This document shows positions 1-8,571 of a stretch of DNA of 64,000 nt, one piece after another (positions within the stretch are counted from its first letter, which is position 1; the number at the start of each line of letters is the position of its first letter). A model generated the notes under the pieces. The model was given only the letters and a program-made list of their open reading frames with translations. It did not search any database and was not told where the DNA came from. This DNA is from DATAOG01 sp963753685. Lineage in GTDB: Bacteria > Pseudomonadota > Alphaproteobacteria > Geminicoccales > Geminicoccaceae. The DNA lies in assembly GCA_963753685.1 (NCBI GenBank), contig CAVWDE010000004.1, positions 62,001 through 126,000 of the forward strand, given 5' to 3'. The position numbers and the translations under genes are program-made.

Positions 1-2
1 TT

Positions 3-59
3 GGCGGGAGGCAGTTCTCGGACAGTACGGACTTAGTTCGTGAGGACCGCGACCGTTGA
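3..59 (+). CDS. Antitoxin of VapBC module, C-terminal end (partial)
   Basis: The window opens inside this reading frame. Only the last 18 residues are visible, ending in DSTDLVREDRDR. That acidic/basic tail is typical of VapB/Phd-type antitoxins, where it wraps around the toxin. Its stop codon TGA (57-59) overlaps the TTG start of the PIN toxin, the usual coupled arrangement. The DNA-binding N-terminus lies outside the window, so the antitoxin class is inferred from the tail and the neighbour. Confidence 0.6.
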   Translation, partial: GGRQFSDSTDLVREDRDR

Positions 60-502
60 GCGGACTGGTGGTGGATGCGAGCGTCGGGCTGAAATGGTAT
101 CTGGACGAGACGCACGCCTCGGTGGCGCGTCGGCTGCTGAACGGCAAGGAAGAGCTGAGCGTGCCTCATCTCTTCTTCAGCGAGATCAGCAACGTCCTTT
201 GGAAGCGCTGGCGAAGGAAGGAGATCGCCGCGCCAGCGGTGGTCGCAGCGCTGGAAGCGGTGGAGGCCGTCGGACTCACGGTGTGGGCGGATCGCGGCTT
301 GCTCTGGGATGCGGTCGCGATTGCGCTGCGACGCGGCTGTTCGGTCTATGACAGCCTCTATCTTGCGCTCGCGGACAAGATCGACGGTCGGCTCGTCACC
401 GCGGATCGCCGCCTCGTGAACACGCTCGCGGGCACCGATGGAGCCAAGCGGGTCGTCTGGATCGAAGACCTCACCTTGGATGGGTCTCCTTCGCATCACT
501 AG
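56..502 (+). CDS. vapC: PIN-domain toxin, VapC family
   Basis: A 148-residue PIN-domain protein, predicted to be a Mg-dependent RNase acting as the toxin of a type II system. The N-terminal VVDASVGLKWY carries the first acidic residue. A SEISNVLWK segment carries the conserved Glu, and the later YDSLYLALADK and VTADRR motifs carry the remaining acidic residues, so the active site looks complete. The start is a TTG overlapping the antitoxin stop; an in-frame TGA at 41-43 rules out a longer protein. The gene ends 7 bp from the convergent stop of dnaE2. Confidence 0.85.
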   Translation: MSGLVVDASVGLKWYLDETHASVARRLLNGKEELSVPHLFFSEISNVLWKRWRRKEIAAPAVVAALEAVEAVGLTVWADRGLLWDAVAIALRRGCSVYDSLYLALADKIDGRLVTADRRLVNTLAGTDGAKRVVWIEDLTLDGSPSHH

Positions 503-509
503 GCTGACC

Positions 510-3500
510 CTAGTGGAAGTTGCGGGATTTGAAGCCGGCGGCGCGGGGAGCGAGGGGGTCCGGCCGCGCTGCGGGTGGCTCGAGGATACCCTTGTAGATG
601 TGCGGGTGGGAGCGGAAGTGGTCGAGGTCGCGCGGGCGGAAGAAGGGGTCGCGCGGGTCGGGCGGGTTGCCGCTCTTGGCGTGGTCGGCGCGCGCGAGCG
701 GTGATCTGAAGGGCGGCTCGGTCTCGGCCAGGCGGCGCAAAAGGTCGGTGCGGTCGAGCAGGCGCTCGGCCACCACGTGGATCACCAAGCCTTCCTTTTG
801 CAGCTTGCCCTGGACCGCCAGCAGCTGCGCCCCCAGCACGATCCGGCGGAAGCGCTCGAACACCTTGGGCCAGACCACCAGGTTGGCAACCCCGGTCTCG
901 TCCTCGAGCGTGATGAAGATGACCCCACTTGCGGTGCCCGGGCGTTGACGGACCAGGGTCAGGCCCGCGACCTCGACCCAGCGGCCGTCCTCGATGGCGG
1001 CGAGCTGCTCGGCCCGGAGCGTCCGGCGCGGCAGGAAGGGGCGGAGCAGGGCCAGGGGATGGGCGCGCAGTGACAGGCGGAGGTTGGCGTAGTCCTCGGC
1101 GACCTCGTGGCCGAGCGTCATCGGCGGCAGCGCGACTTCGAGTTCGCCGGGCGCTGTGCGACCTTCGGCCCAGGCGAACAGGGGCGGCAGGTCGCGCTCG
1201 TGCCCCGTCCGCTCGAGGCCGAGTGCCTTCCAGAGCGCACCGCGCCGGTCCAGCGCGAGCGAAGTGAAGGCATCGGCGCGCGCCAGGCGATCGAGCGCCG
1301 CGGCGCTGAGGCCCGACCGGCGGCGCAGCTCAGCGAGATCGCGATAGCCCCCGCCCCGGCGCAGGACCAGCTGCGCCAGCTCCTCCGCCTTCAGCCCCTT
1401 GACCTGGCGAAAACCCAGACGCAGCGCGAAAGGGCGTCCCTTGCGGTCCTCGGCCGGTGGCGCTGCCACCGCTGCCACCTCCAAGGTGCAGTCCCAGTCG
1501 CTGGCGTTGACGTCGACCGGCAGCACGGCGACGTCGTGGCCCTGGGCATCGCGCACGATCTGGGCAGGCGCGTAGAAGCCCATCGGCTGGCTGTTGAGGA
1601 GCGCGCAGGCGAACACCTCCGGATAATGGCACTTGATCCAGGCCGAGACGTAGACCAGGAGCGCGAAGCTCGCGGCGTGGCTCTCGGGAAAGCCGTAGGT
1701 GCCAAAACCCTCGATCTGCTGGAAGCAGCGTTCGGCGAACTCGCGCGCGTAGCCGTTCGCAGCCATGCCGTCGATGAACTTGGTGCGGAAGGTGTGGATC
1801 GTGCCGACCCGCTTGAAGGTCGCCATGGCGCGGCGCAGCCGATCGGATTCGCTGGCGGTGAAGCCCGCACCCACAATCGCGATCTGCATCGCCTGCTCCT
1901 GGAACAAGGGCACGCCCAGCGTCTTCTCGAGCACGCCCCGAAGTGCGTCCGAGGGATACTCGACCCGCTCTTCGCCGCTCCGGCGGCGCAGGTACGGGTG
2001 GACCATGTCGCCCTGGATCGGCCCCGGGCGCACGATCGCGACCTCGATCACGAGGTCGTAGAAGGAGCAAGGCTTGAGGCGCGGCAGCATGGTCATCTGC
2101 GCCCGGCTCTCGACCTGGAAGACGCCGATCGAGTCGGCCCGGCTCAGCATCTCGTAGACCGCTCCGTCCTCGGCCGGGATGGTCGCGAGGTCGAGCTTTT
2201 TGCCGTAGTGACGCTCGAGCAGGTCGAACGCCTTGCGAATGCAGGTCAGCATGCCGAGGGCGAGAACGTCGATCTTGAGGATGCCGAGCGCGTCCAGGTC
2301 GTCCTTGTCCCACTCGACCATGGTGCGCCCCTCCATCGCGGCGTTGACCACCGGCACCACCTGGTCGAGGCGCGAGCGGGTCAGAACGAAGCCGCCGACG
2401 TGCTGCGAGAGATGGCGGGGAAAGCCGGTCAGCTCGGAGGCGAGCTGGAGCGCGAGACGCAGGCGCGGGGCGCTCGGATCGAGGCCGCGCTCGCGCGCGA
2501 GCTCTTCGTCCAGGCCGCCCTCGCTCCAGCCCCAGATGCCCGAGGCCAGCGCGCCGACCGCGTCCTCCGAGAGACCCATGGCCTTGCCGACCTCGCGGAT
2601 CGCGCTGCGTGAGCGATAATGGATCACGGTCGCGGCAATGCCGGCGTGCTCGCGGCCGTATTTTCCGTAGATGTATTGAATGACCTCCTCGCGCCGCTCG
2701 TGCTCGAAGTCGACGTCGATGTCGGGCGGCTCCTTGCGCTCGGCCGAGACGAAGCGCTCGAACAGAAGGTCGAAGCGCAGGGGGTCGACCGCAGTGATGC
2801 CCAGGCAGTAGCAGACCGCGGAGTTGGCCGCCGAGCCCCGGCCCTGGCAGAGGATGTTTTTGCCACGGGCGAAGCGCACGATGTCGTGCACGGTCAGGAA
2901 ATAGGGCGCGTAGCCGAGCTCCTCGATCAGCTGGAGCTCGTGCTCGATGAGCGAGCGGACCTTGGCCGGCAAACCCTCAGGATAACGCCAAGCAGCGCCC
3001 TGCCAGGCGAGCTCGACAAGGTGTTCCTGGACGGTGAGTCCTTCGGGCGGCGGATCGATCGGATAGTCGTAGCGCAGCTCATCCAGGGAAAAGCGGCAGG
3101 CATCGACGATCTCGAGCGTGCGCGCGAGCGCCTCGGGATAGTGGCGGAACAGCCGCGCGATCTCGGCCGGGGGCTTCAGGTGGCGCTCGGCGTTGGCCTC
3201 GAGCCGGAAGCCCGCCTGATCGATGGTCGTGTGCTCGCGGATGCAGGTCAGCACGTCCTGCAAGGGGCGCCGGTCGGGGACGTGGTAGAGCACGTCGCCG
3301 GTCGCGACCAGGGGCGTCCGGCAGGTTGCGGCAAGCCCCGCCAGCGCCTCGATGCGCGCCGCGTCGTCGCCGCGGTAGAGATGCTGCGCGGCGAGGTAAC
3401 AAGCTGGCAGCTTGTGGCTCAACTCTCTCAGGAAAGCCGCGAAGCCATCGTCCAGCCTGTCCGGCGCCAGGGCGATGACGATCTGACCTTCGGCGTGGTC

Positions 3501-3839
3501 GAGCAGGTCGTCGAGCCCGAGCTTACAGCCGCCCTTCCCGGCCCGCCGCTGCCCCTGCGAGATGAGCTGGGAAAGCCGGCCATAGGCGGTGCGGTCGGTC
3601 GGGAAGCAGAGCAGCGAGCGTTCCGGCTCGAGGTCGAGGCGGGCGCCGACCACGAAGCGGATGCCGGCCTCCCTGGCGGCGACATGGGCGCGGACGACGC
3701 CGGCCAGCGTGTTGCGATCGGTCAGCGCCAGCGCTTCGAGCCCCAGCTCATGCGCGCGCAACACCAGCTCCTCCGGGTGCGACCCGCCTCGCAGAAAGGA
3801 AAAATTGCTGGTGATCTGGAGCTCGGCGTAGGCGCTCAT
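510..3839 (-). CDS. dnaE2: Error-prone DNA polymerase DnaE2 (ImuC)
   Basis: A 1,109-residue C-family DNA polymerase, the catalytic subunit of the ImuA-ImuB-DnaE2 translesion mutasome. The PHP domain is N-terminal (AYAELQITSNFSFLRGGSHPEEL, the start of which is distinctive). The catalytic palm holds the PDIDVDFEHERREEV acidic motif near residue 375. A helix-hairpin-helix segment and an OB fold (VEVAGLTLVRQRPGT) follow. Length and motif order match full-length DnaE2. It is the last gene of the minus-strand mutasome operon, with a DUF1640-like gene between it and imuB. Expression is expected to be LexA-controlled from the box upstream of imuA. The reading frame is intact, unlike imuA and imuB. 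Confidence 0.96.
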   Translation of the reverse strand: MSAYAELQITSNFSFLRGGSHPEELVLRAHELGLEALALTDRNTLAGVVRAHVAAREAGIRFVVGARLDLEPERSLLCFPTDRTAYGRLSQLISQGQRRAGKGGCKLGLDDLLDHAEGQIVIALAPDRLDDGFAAFLRELSHKLPACYLAAQHLYRGDDAARIEALAGLAATCRTPLVATGDVLYHVPDRRPLQDVLTCIREHTTIDQAGFRLEANAERHLKPPAEIARLFRHYPEALARTLEIVDACRFSLDELRYDYPIDPPPEGLTVQEHLVELAWQGAAWRYPEGLPAKVRSLIEHELQLIEELGYAPYFLTVHDIVRFARGKNILCQGRGSAANSAVCYCLGITAVDPLRFDLLFERFVSAERKEPPDIDVDFEHERREEVIQYIYGKYGREHAGIAATVIHYRSRSAIREVGKAMGLSEDAVGALASGIWGWSEGGLDEELARERGLDPSAPRLRLALQLASELTGFPRHLSQHVGGFVLTRSRLDQVVPVVNAAMEGRTMVEWDKDDLDALGILKIDVLALGMLTCIRKAFDLLERHYGKKLDLATIPAEDGAVYEMLSRADSIGVFQVESRAQMTMLPRLKPCSFYDLVIEVAIVRPGPIQGDMVHPYLRRRSGEERVEYPSDALRGVLEKTLGVPLFQEQAMQIAIVGAGFTASESDRLRRAMATFKRVGTIHTFRTKFIDGMAANGYAREFAERCFQQIEGFGTYGFPESHAASFALLVYVSAWIKCHYPEVFACALLNSQPMGFYAPAQIVRDAQGHDVAVLPVDVNASDWDCTLEVAAVAAPPAEDRKGRPFALRLGFRQVKGLKAEELAQLVLRRGGGYRDLAELRRRSGLSAAALDRLARADAFTSLALDRRGALWKALGLERTGHERDLPPLFAWAEGRTAPGELEVALPPMTLGHEVAEDYANLRLSLRAHPLALLRPFLPRRTLRAEQLAAIEDGRWVEVAGLTLVRQRPGTASGVIFITLEDETGVANLVVWPKVFERFRRIVLGAQLLAVQGKLQKEGLVIHVVAERLLDRTDLLRRLAETEPPFRSPLARADHAKSGNPPDPRDPFFRPRDLDHFRSHPHIYKGILEPPAARPDPLAPRAAGFKSRNFH

Positions 3840-3867
3840 GACGCCTGCCGACGGGCAGGCGCCGGGC

Positions 3868-4329
3868 TCAGGGCAACAGCTTGATCAGCGCTACGAGTGC
3901 TGCGGTTTGCGCCAGAAGAAGTCCCGTCATTTTCCAGGCAAGAGCGCCCATTTCCCCCCGCACCCCGCCAATCTCCTTGTGCAGCTCGGCGCGCAGGCGC
4001 TGCTCGACCTCGCGGATCTCGGTGCGCAGGACGGCGATCTCGTGCTGCACATCGGCGCGCAGACCGCCGATCTCGTGCTGCAACTCGGTCCGCAGACCGC
4101 CGATCTCGTGCTGCAACTCGGTCCGCAGACCGCCGATCTCGGTCCGCAGACCGCCGATCTCGTGCTGCACGTCGGCACGCAGCTCCTTGATGTCCTGCTT
4201 GGTCGCGAGATCGCTCGACTCGGCCCTGTCGCCGAGGATGCGGGCGTGTCGGCGCGCCCGTTCGGGATCGTCGCCGTATTCCCGCTCCAGGCGCTCGGCG
4301 AGGGCAAGCGTGTCGATCACGGCATCCAT
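3868..4329 (-). CDS. DUF1640-like coiled-coil protein with C-terminal membrane anchor
   Basis: A 153-residue protein resembling the DUF1640 (CCDC90/MCUR1-like) coiled-coil family. The N-terminus (about 1-45) is a helical head. LATKQDI (about 42-48) is the family signature and leads into a long coiled coil built of GLRTELQHEIG-type repeats (about 50-110). The C-terminal MTGLLLAQTAALVALIKLL is a single hydrophobic helix. The gene sits about 20 bp after the frame-corrected imuB end and 28 bp before dnaE2, in the same direction, so it is probably co-transcribed with the mutasome. A role in the mutasome is only an inference from position. The coiled coil is built from 33-bp DNA repeats. Confidence 0.75.
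   Translation of the reverse strand: MDAVIDTLALAERLEREYGDDPERARRHARILGDRAESSDLATKQDIKELRADVQHEIGGLRTEIGGLRTELQHEIGGLRTELQHEIGGLRADVQHEIAVLRTEIREVEQRLRAELHKEIGGVRGEMGALAWKMTGLLLAQTAALVALIKLLP
4035..4187 (-). repeat. 33-bp tandem repeat encoding 11-residue coiled-coil units
   Basis: The motif CGATCTCGTGCTGCA recurs at 4035, 4068 and 4101, a shortened copy begins at 4134, and another full one at 4155. Spacing is 33, 33, 33 then 21 bp. On the minus strand this encodes repeated GGLRTELQHEI units (11 residues) plus one 7-residue unit. Hendecad and heptad steps both preserve a coiled coil, so the repeat can expand or contract without breaking the fold. Confidence 0.9.
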
Positions 4330-4349
4330 CCGATGAACCGATCAGCATT

Positions 4350-6009
4350 CTAGCCGAACATCCCGTGCAGATACCAGCGCGGCAGGGTGGCGGCGCCGGT
4401 GAGGTAGAGGCCTTCACGGAACAGCCAGAAGCGGCCGCCTTCGGTGTCCTCGACCGCGAAGTAGTCGCGGGTCAGGGCGCTCGGGATCGGCATCCGGCGC
4501 GCGCCACCATTCGGGCGCCAGGCGCTCGGGGCCGCGCACGCGCGCGACCTTGTGCAGCGCCTGGCGCCAGCGGAACAGCACCGGCGGCTGGTCGGGCACC
4601 GGCGCCACCGCCTCGATCGGCTCGGGCCGGGCGAGCAGGCGCAGCGGCCGCGCCAGCGCCTCGCCCTGCAGCCGGCGCTCGGGAAACCGCTCGGGCTTGG
4701 CTTCATCGAGCGCCGCTGTGCGGCGCGGGGCTTCATTGAGCGCCGCTGTGCGGCGCGGGGCTTGGGAGAGCGCCGGCACCCGGCGCTGGGCGCGCTCGGG
4801 CAGGTGGCTCGCCTGCGGCACCAATTGGGCCACGGCGCCCTCGCCCAGGCGGTTGCTCAGGCGATCGACCAGCGGCGCCAGATCGCGCGCCTGGTCGAGA
4901 TCGCCGGCACCCAAGCCGCGCCAGGCGAGCGGCTCGGGCAAGAGCGGCTCGACCACCTCGGCCGCAAGAATCGCCCGCTCGATGCCGAAGCCGGGGTCGA
5001 GCTCCCCGAGCTTCTCGGCGAACAGGCGGGCGAGCTGGCGCACCTCGCGACAGGGCCGGCTGGTGCCGATCCGGACGCAGGCGGTGCTGTTGTCGACCCG
5101 GTAGAGGGCGAACGTGAGCCGGCGGGCGCCCTGCCCGGCGAGCTCCAGGCCGGTGCAGAGCTCGGCGAGCAGGCGCAGGGCGACCGTGCGCAGCGCCTCG
5201 GTCTCGAGCAGCGGCTCGGCGAACGCCAGCTGGGCCCGATGGGCCGGCCTCGGCATGCGCGGCGAGATCGGCTCGGCGCTCTGGCCCCACGCCTGCTCGA
5301 GGCGGGTCACGAGCTCGGCGCCAAAACGCGCGGTCAGCGCCGGCCGCGGCAGCGGATGCAGCTGCTCGATCCGGGCGAGGCCCAGACGCTCGAGCATGGC
5401 GCCAAGCTCGGGCTCGAGGCGGAGCGCTGCGACCGGCAGGGGGCCGAGCGCCGCCCGGGTCTCTCCGGGGGGCACGACCGCGCGCCCGGGGGCGGCGAAA
5501 CGGGCGCAGGCCCAGGCGGCGCCCGGGGTGTCGGCGATCCCGGCCGCGGCCATGAGGCCCTGGCGGCGGAGCCGGGCAAGCAGGTCGGCATGCAGCTCCA
5601 GCTCGCCGCCGAACAGATGGGCGCAGCCGGTGATGTCGAGCCAGAGCGCCCCGCCTGCGTCGTGCGCATGGCTGCGATCGATCGCGACCAGCGGCGTGTA
5701 ACGCTCGCACCAGGCGGCCAGGTCCTCGAGCAGCTTGGCATCGGCCGCGGGCGCAGCCGGCTGGACCTGGAGTTCCGGGACCATCGCCCGGGCATCGGCC
5801 AGCATCAGGCCGGGGGCGAGCCCTGCCGCCCGGGCGCGGGCGCAGACCGCCGCGAGCCGGAGCGCCCCCTTCTCGTTCACGAAGGTGACGAGCGGCCGGT
5901 CCGGCGCCAATCCAACCTCGCCGGGCTCACGCCCGTTGCTGAGCGCGCGCCTCTGCAGCCGGTCGGTCGAGAGCGTCGGCAGCCAGAGGGAGAGGATCCG
6001 CGACCTCAT
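4350..6009 (-). CDS. imuB: ImuB, Y-family polymerase-like mutasome protein (frameshifted near 3' end)
   Basis: ImuB is a catalytically degenerate Y-family polymerase homologue that bridges ImuA, DnaE2 and the beta clamp. The N-terminus RILSLWLPTLSTDRLQRR is typical of the family. The main frame runs past WWR into a stop at 4414, but the expected tail TRDYFAVEDTEG...FWLFREGLY...PRWYLHGMFG lies in the +1 frame and ends at 4350. Removing one base from the GGG at 4475-4477 joins the two as ERLTRDYF and gives about 552 residues, normal for ImuB. The ATG at 6009 overlaps the end of imuA. A 30-bp tandem duplication lies in the C-terminal third. Confidence 0.9.
4701..4760 (-). repeat. 30-bp tandem duplication inside imuB
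   Basis: Two adjacent 30-bp copies (4701-4730 and 4731-4760) differ at one base, and a third degenerate copy follows. They encode APRRTAALNE/APRRTAALDE in the proline- and arginine-rich linker of ImuB. The length is a multiple of three, so the frame is kept. Confidence 0.9.
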
Positions 6010-6764
6010 GCCAGCCTCCCGGGCAACCTTCGATCTGCCAGATGCCGGTCCGGCCGCCGCGGCAGCGGACCAGCTCGACCCGCCAGCGGGGCGGCCCGAG
6101 CTCGCGCCGGCTCGCGCCCCGGCTGCCGAGGGCCGTGATCCGCCAGCGGGTCTGGGCGACGCTCAGGCCGGCGCTCGGCGGTCAGCGGCCGCAGCAGCAG
6201 GGCGCTCACCCCCTTGGTCTCGGCTGCGAGCTGCAGCCGGCGGCTCTGGATCAGGCTGAGGCGGTCGATCTCGGCGAGCGCGGCGACCAGGCCTGAGCTG
6301 TGCAAGGCCTCCTCGAGCGCCCAGAGGCGGGCATCGCGCGCCCGCGCCCGGACCATGAGCAGCCGTTCCGGGGCGAGCCCCATTTCGGCCAGACCCGGCC
6401 CGAACAGCTCGTCCCTCGGGCCGATCCAGACCGCGTGGCCGCCGTCCGCCAGCAAGCGGCCGAGCAGCGCCACCGCGAAACCCAAAGCCGCGGCCTGGCT
6501 TGGTTCGCCGTAGAGCTCGTGCAGGCAGCCCCGCGGCAGGCCGCCGCCCGGCAGGGCGCGATCGATCCCGGCGAGCCCGAGCGGCCGCACCGCGCCTGGG
6601 TCCGGCGCCGGGCGGTCGAGCCGCGCGAGCTCGGCGCGCAGCCGCTCGAGCCGGCGCCGCTGGTCCGCGCGCGGCGGCTTGAGCCAGGGCTGGGGCCAGG
6701 GCTGGGGCCAGGGCTGGGGCCAGGGCTGGGGATTGACAGAAGCGGGTGGTGGGCGCACGGTCAA
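5927..6764 (-). CDS. imuA: ImuA, RecA-like mutasome accessory protein (frameshifted)
   Basis: First gene of the mutasome operon; a RecA-like protein without full recombinase function. LGLAGIDRALPGGGLPRGCLHELYG marks the start of the RecA-like core, and VSALLLRPL precedes a break. The uncorrected frame stops at 6006 with an arginine/proline-rich tail unlike ImuA. The +1 frame supplies VAQTRWRI, then GPPRWRVELVRCRGGR and WQIE, the expected C-terminus, running to 5927 and overlapping imuB by about 80 bp. Removing one base at 6166-6167 restores the frame. The start is uncertain: TTG 6764 is in frame, while the better ATG at 6768 is not. A 12-bp repeat sits just after the start. Confidence 0.85.
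6683..6730 (-). repeat. Four perfect 12-bp tandem repeats at the 5' end of imuA
   Basis: GCCAGGGCTGGG is repeated four times without mismatch. If translated in the imuA frame it gives four PQPW tetrapeptides before the conserved core. Because the ImuA start is unsettled, the repeat could instead be untranslated leader. Confidence 0.92.
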
Positions 6765-6774
6765 GCATTCGTAT

Positions 6775-6811
6775 GTTCGCTGTTTGAACCCTTTTTGTTC
6801 ACTAAATGTTC
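6775..6811 (-). promoter_or_regulatory. SOS (LexA) operator region upstream of imuA-imuB-dnaE2
   Basis: GTTCACTAAATGTTC at 6797-6811 is an exact GTTC-N7-GTTC direct repeat, the alphaproteobacterial LexA box. A second half-site pair, GTTC-N7-GAAC at 6775-6789, lies closer to imuA. The boxes are 10-50 bp upstream of the imuA start region. Damage-inducible, LexA-repressed control of the whole mutasome operon is the natural reading. LexA itself is not in the window. Confidence 0.88.
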
Positions 6812-6940
6812 TATAGAGCGCCGGCCATTTCTGTCAAGGGCCCCTGACCGGGCAAGCCCCTGGGCGGATTGTCAGGGCCCGCAGCGCGGGCTAGTTCTCC
6901 TCAGCGATGCGCCTTCCTTCACGGCCGGGACCGCCAGCGG

Positions 6941-7759
6941 ATGCCGAAGCCCTCGATCGTCCGGGACCAGGACCCGGGGCGGCCGGCGCCGCGGACCGGC
7001 CCCGAGCTGGTCCGGCTGGAGCGGGTCGGCAAGTCCTTCGCCAACGGCACCCAGGCGCTCGAGGGTCTCGATCTCGTGATCGGCGAGCACGAGTTCCTCT
7101 GCCTGCTCGGGCCCTCGGGCTGCGGCAAGAGCACGGCCCTGCGCCTGCTCGCGGGGCTCGGCCAGCCGAGCGCCGGCCGGATCGTCTGGGCCGATGGCGC
7201 GGCCGGCCGGCAGGCGCGCCGGCGGGACATCGGCTTCGTCTTCCAGGAGCCGACCTTGATGCCCTGGGCAACCGTGCGGGCCAACGTCCACCTGCCGCTC
7301 CGCCTGGAGGGCCTGTCCAGGCGCGAGGCCGCCCCCAAGGTCGAGGCGGCGCTCGCCATGGTCGGCCTTACGGCCTTCGCCGACGCCTATCCGCGCGAGC
7401 TCTCGGGCGGCATGAAGATGCGGGTCTCGATCGCCCGCGCCCTGATCACCGAGCCCCGCATCCTCCTGATGGACGAGCCGTTCGCCGCCCTCGACGAGAT
7501 CACCCGCTTCCGCCTCAATGACGATCTGCTCCACCTCTGGCAGACGCACAGCTGGACCGTGGTGTTCGTCACCCACAGCGTCTACGAATCGGTCTACCTC
7601 GCGAGCCGGATCGCGGTCATCAGGGCGCGCCCCGGCCGGGTGATGGCTGAGCTCGAGATCGCCGCCCCCTACCCGCGCAGCGAGGCGTATCGCACGTCCG
7701 AGCCCTACAACGCCTGCTGCCGGCGGGTCTCCGCCAAGCTCCACGAGGCGATGGCGTGA
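6941..7759 (+). CDS. ABC importer ATP-binding protein, nitrate/sulfonate/taurine (NitT/TauT) class
   Basis: A 272-residue ATPase that would power uptake through the adjoining permease. Visible motifs are Walker A GPSGCGKST, Q-loop VFQEPTLMPW, signature LSGGMKMRVSIARAL, Walker B ILLMDEPFAALDE and the switch His in VFVTHSVYE. The Q-loop and signature wording match the SsuB/TauB/NrtD group. The ATG at 6941 is preferred because upstream residues are not conserved-looking. Its stop overlaps the permease start by 4 bp. No periplasmic binding-protein gene is nearby, so the substrate (sulfonate, nitrate, riboflavin or pyrimidine precursor) cannot be assigned. Confidence 0.9.
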   Translation: MPKPSIVRDQDPGRPAPRTGPELVRLERVGKSFANGTQALEGLDLVIGEHEFLCLLGPSGCGKSTALRLLAGLGQPSAGRIVWADGAAGRQARRRDIGFVFQEPTLMPWATVRANVHLPLRLEGLSRREAAPKVEAALAMVGLTAFADAYPRELSGGMKMRVSIARALITEPRILLMDEPFAALDEITRFRLNDDLLHLWQTHSWTVVFVTHSVYESVYLASRIAVIRARPGRVMAELEIAAPYPRSEAYRTSEPYNACCRRVSAKLHEAMA

Positions 7760-8571
7760 CCCCGGCCCCGCCCGCCGGCAACGGCCGCGCCGAGCGCATC
7801 GCCCAAATCCTGGCCCCGCTCGCGATCGGCGTTTTGGCCCTTTGCGCCTGGGAGCTGGTCGTCCGGGTCAACCATATCCCGCACTACATCCTGCCCGGCC
7901 CGCTGCTCGTGCTGCAGGCGCTGATCGACGACCGCGGCATCCTCCTGCCCTCGCTCCTGATCACGCTTCAGATCACCTTCATGGCGCTTTGCGTCGCGAT
8001 CCTGGGCGGCGTCGGGCTCGCGATCCTGTTCTCCCTGTCCAAGTGGATCGAGCTCAGCTTCTTCCCGTTCGCCGTGATCCTGCAGGTGACCCCGATCATC
8101 TCGATCGCACCGCTCATCCTGATCTACGTCGACAACACCTATGCGGCGCTTTTGATCTGCGCCTGGATCGTCGCCTTCTTCCCGATCCTGGCCAACACCA
8201 CGCTGGGCTTGAACAGCGCCGATCACAACCTGATCGACCTGTTCCAGCTGTACGGCGCCTCGCGCTGGCAGATGCTCCGGTATCTGCGCCTGCCGTCCGC
8301 GATGCCCTATTTTCTGGGCGGCCTCAAGATCGCGGGCGGCCTGTCCCTGATCGGCGCGATCGTCGCCGAGTTCGCGGCCGGCACCGCCGGCACCGGCTCG
8401 GGCCTCGCCTACCGCATCCTCGAAGCCGGCTACCGGCTCAACATCCCGCGCATGTTCGCAGCCGTGTTCCTGATCTCGCTGACCGGCATCCTGATCTTTG
8501 CCGGGTTCAGCCTGCTCGCCCATCTGCTCCTCCGGCGCTGGCACGAGAGCGCCGTGCGCCGCGAGCGCTAG
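7756..8571 (+). CDS. ABC importer permease, BinPDT-type (NitT/TauT class)
   Basis: A 271-residue inner-membrane permease with about six hydrophobic helices. The EAA loop that contacts the ATPase is visible as LYGASRWQMLRYLRLPSAMPYFLGGLKIA (its core, DLFQLYGASRWQMLRYLRLP, is the diagnostic part). GTG start overlaps the ATPase stop. Its TAG stop lies in the tetranucleotide CTAG (8568-8571), which also supplies the stop of the convergent gene on the other strand, so the two genes overlap by 4 bp. Confidence 0.9.
   Translation: MTPAPPAGNGRAERIAQILAPLAIGVLALCAWELVVRVNHIPHYILPGPLLVLQALIDDRGILLPSLLITLQITFMALCVAILGGVGLAILFSLSKWIELSFFPFAVILQVTPIISIAPLILIYVDNTYAALLICAWIVAFFPILANTTLGLNSADHNLIDLFQLYGASRWQMLRYLRLPSAMPYFLGGLKIAGGLSLIGAIVAEFAAGTAGTGSGLAYRILEAGYRLNIPRMFAAVFLISLTGILIFAGFSLLAHLLLRRWHESAVRRER

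Noticed and set aside
4350..4736. A separate small gene downstream of imuB
   Set aside because: Its C-terminal residues are the expected end of ImuB in another frame, so it is part of imuB.
6683..6730. CRISPR-like or regulatory repeat array
   Set aside because: The 12-bp units are head-to-tail without spacers and lie at the start of imuA. The 33-bp and 120-bp arrays are likewise coding tandem repeats without spacers.
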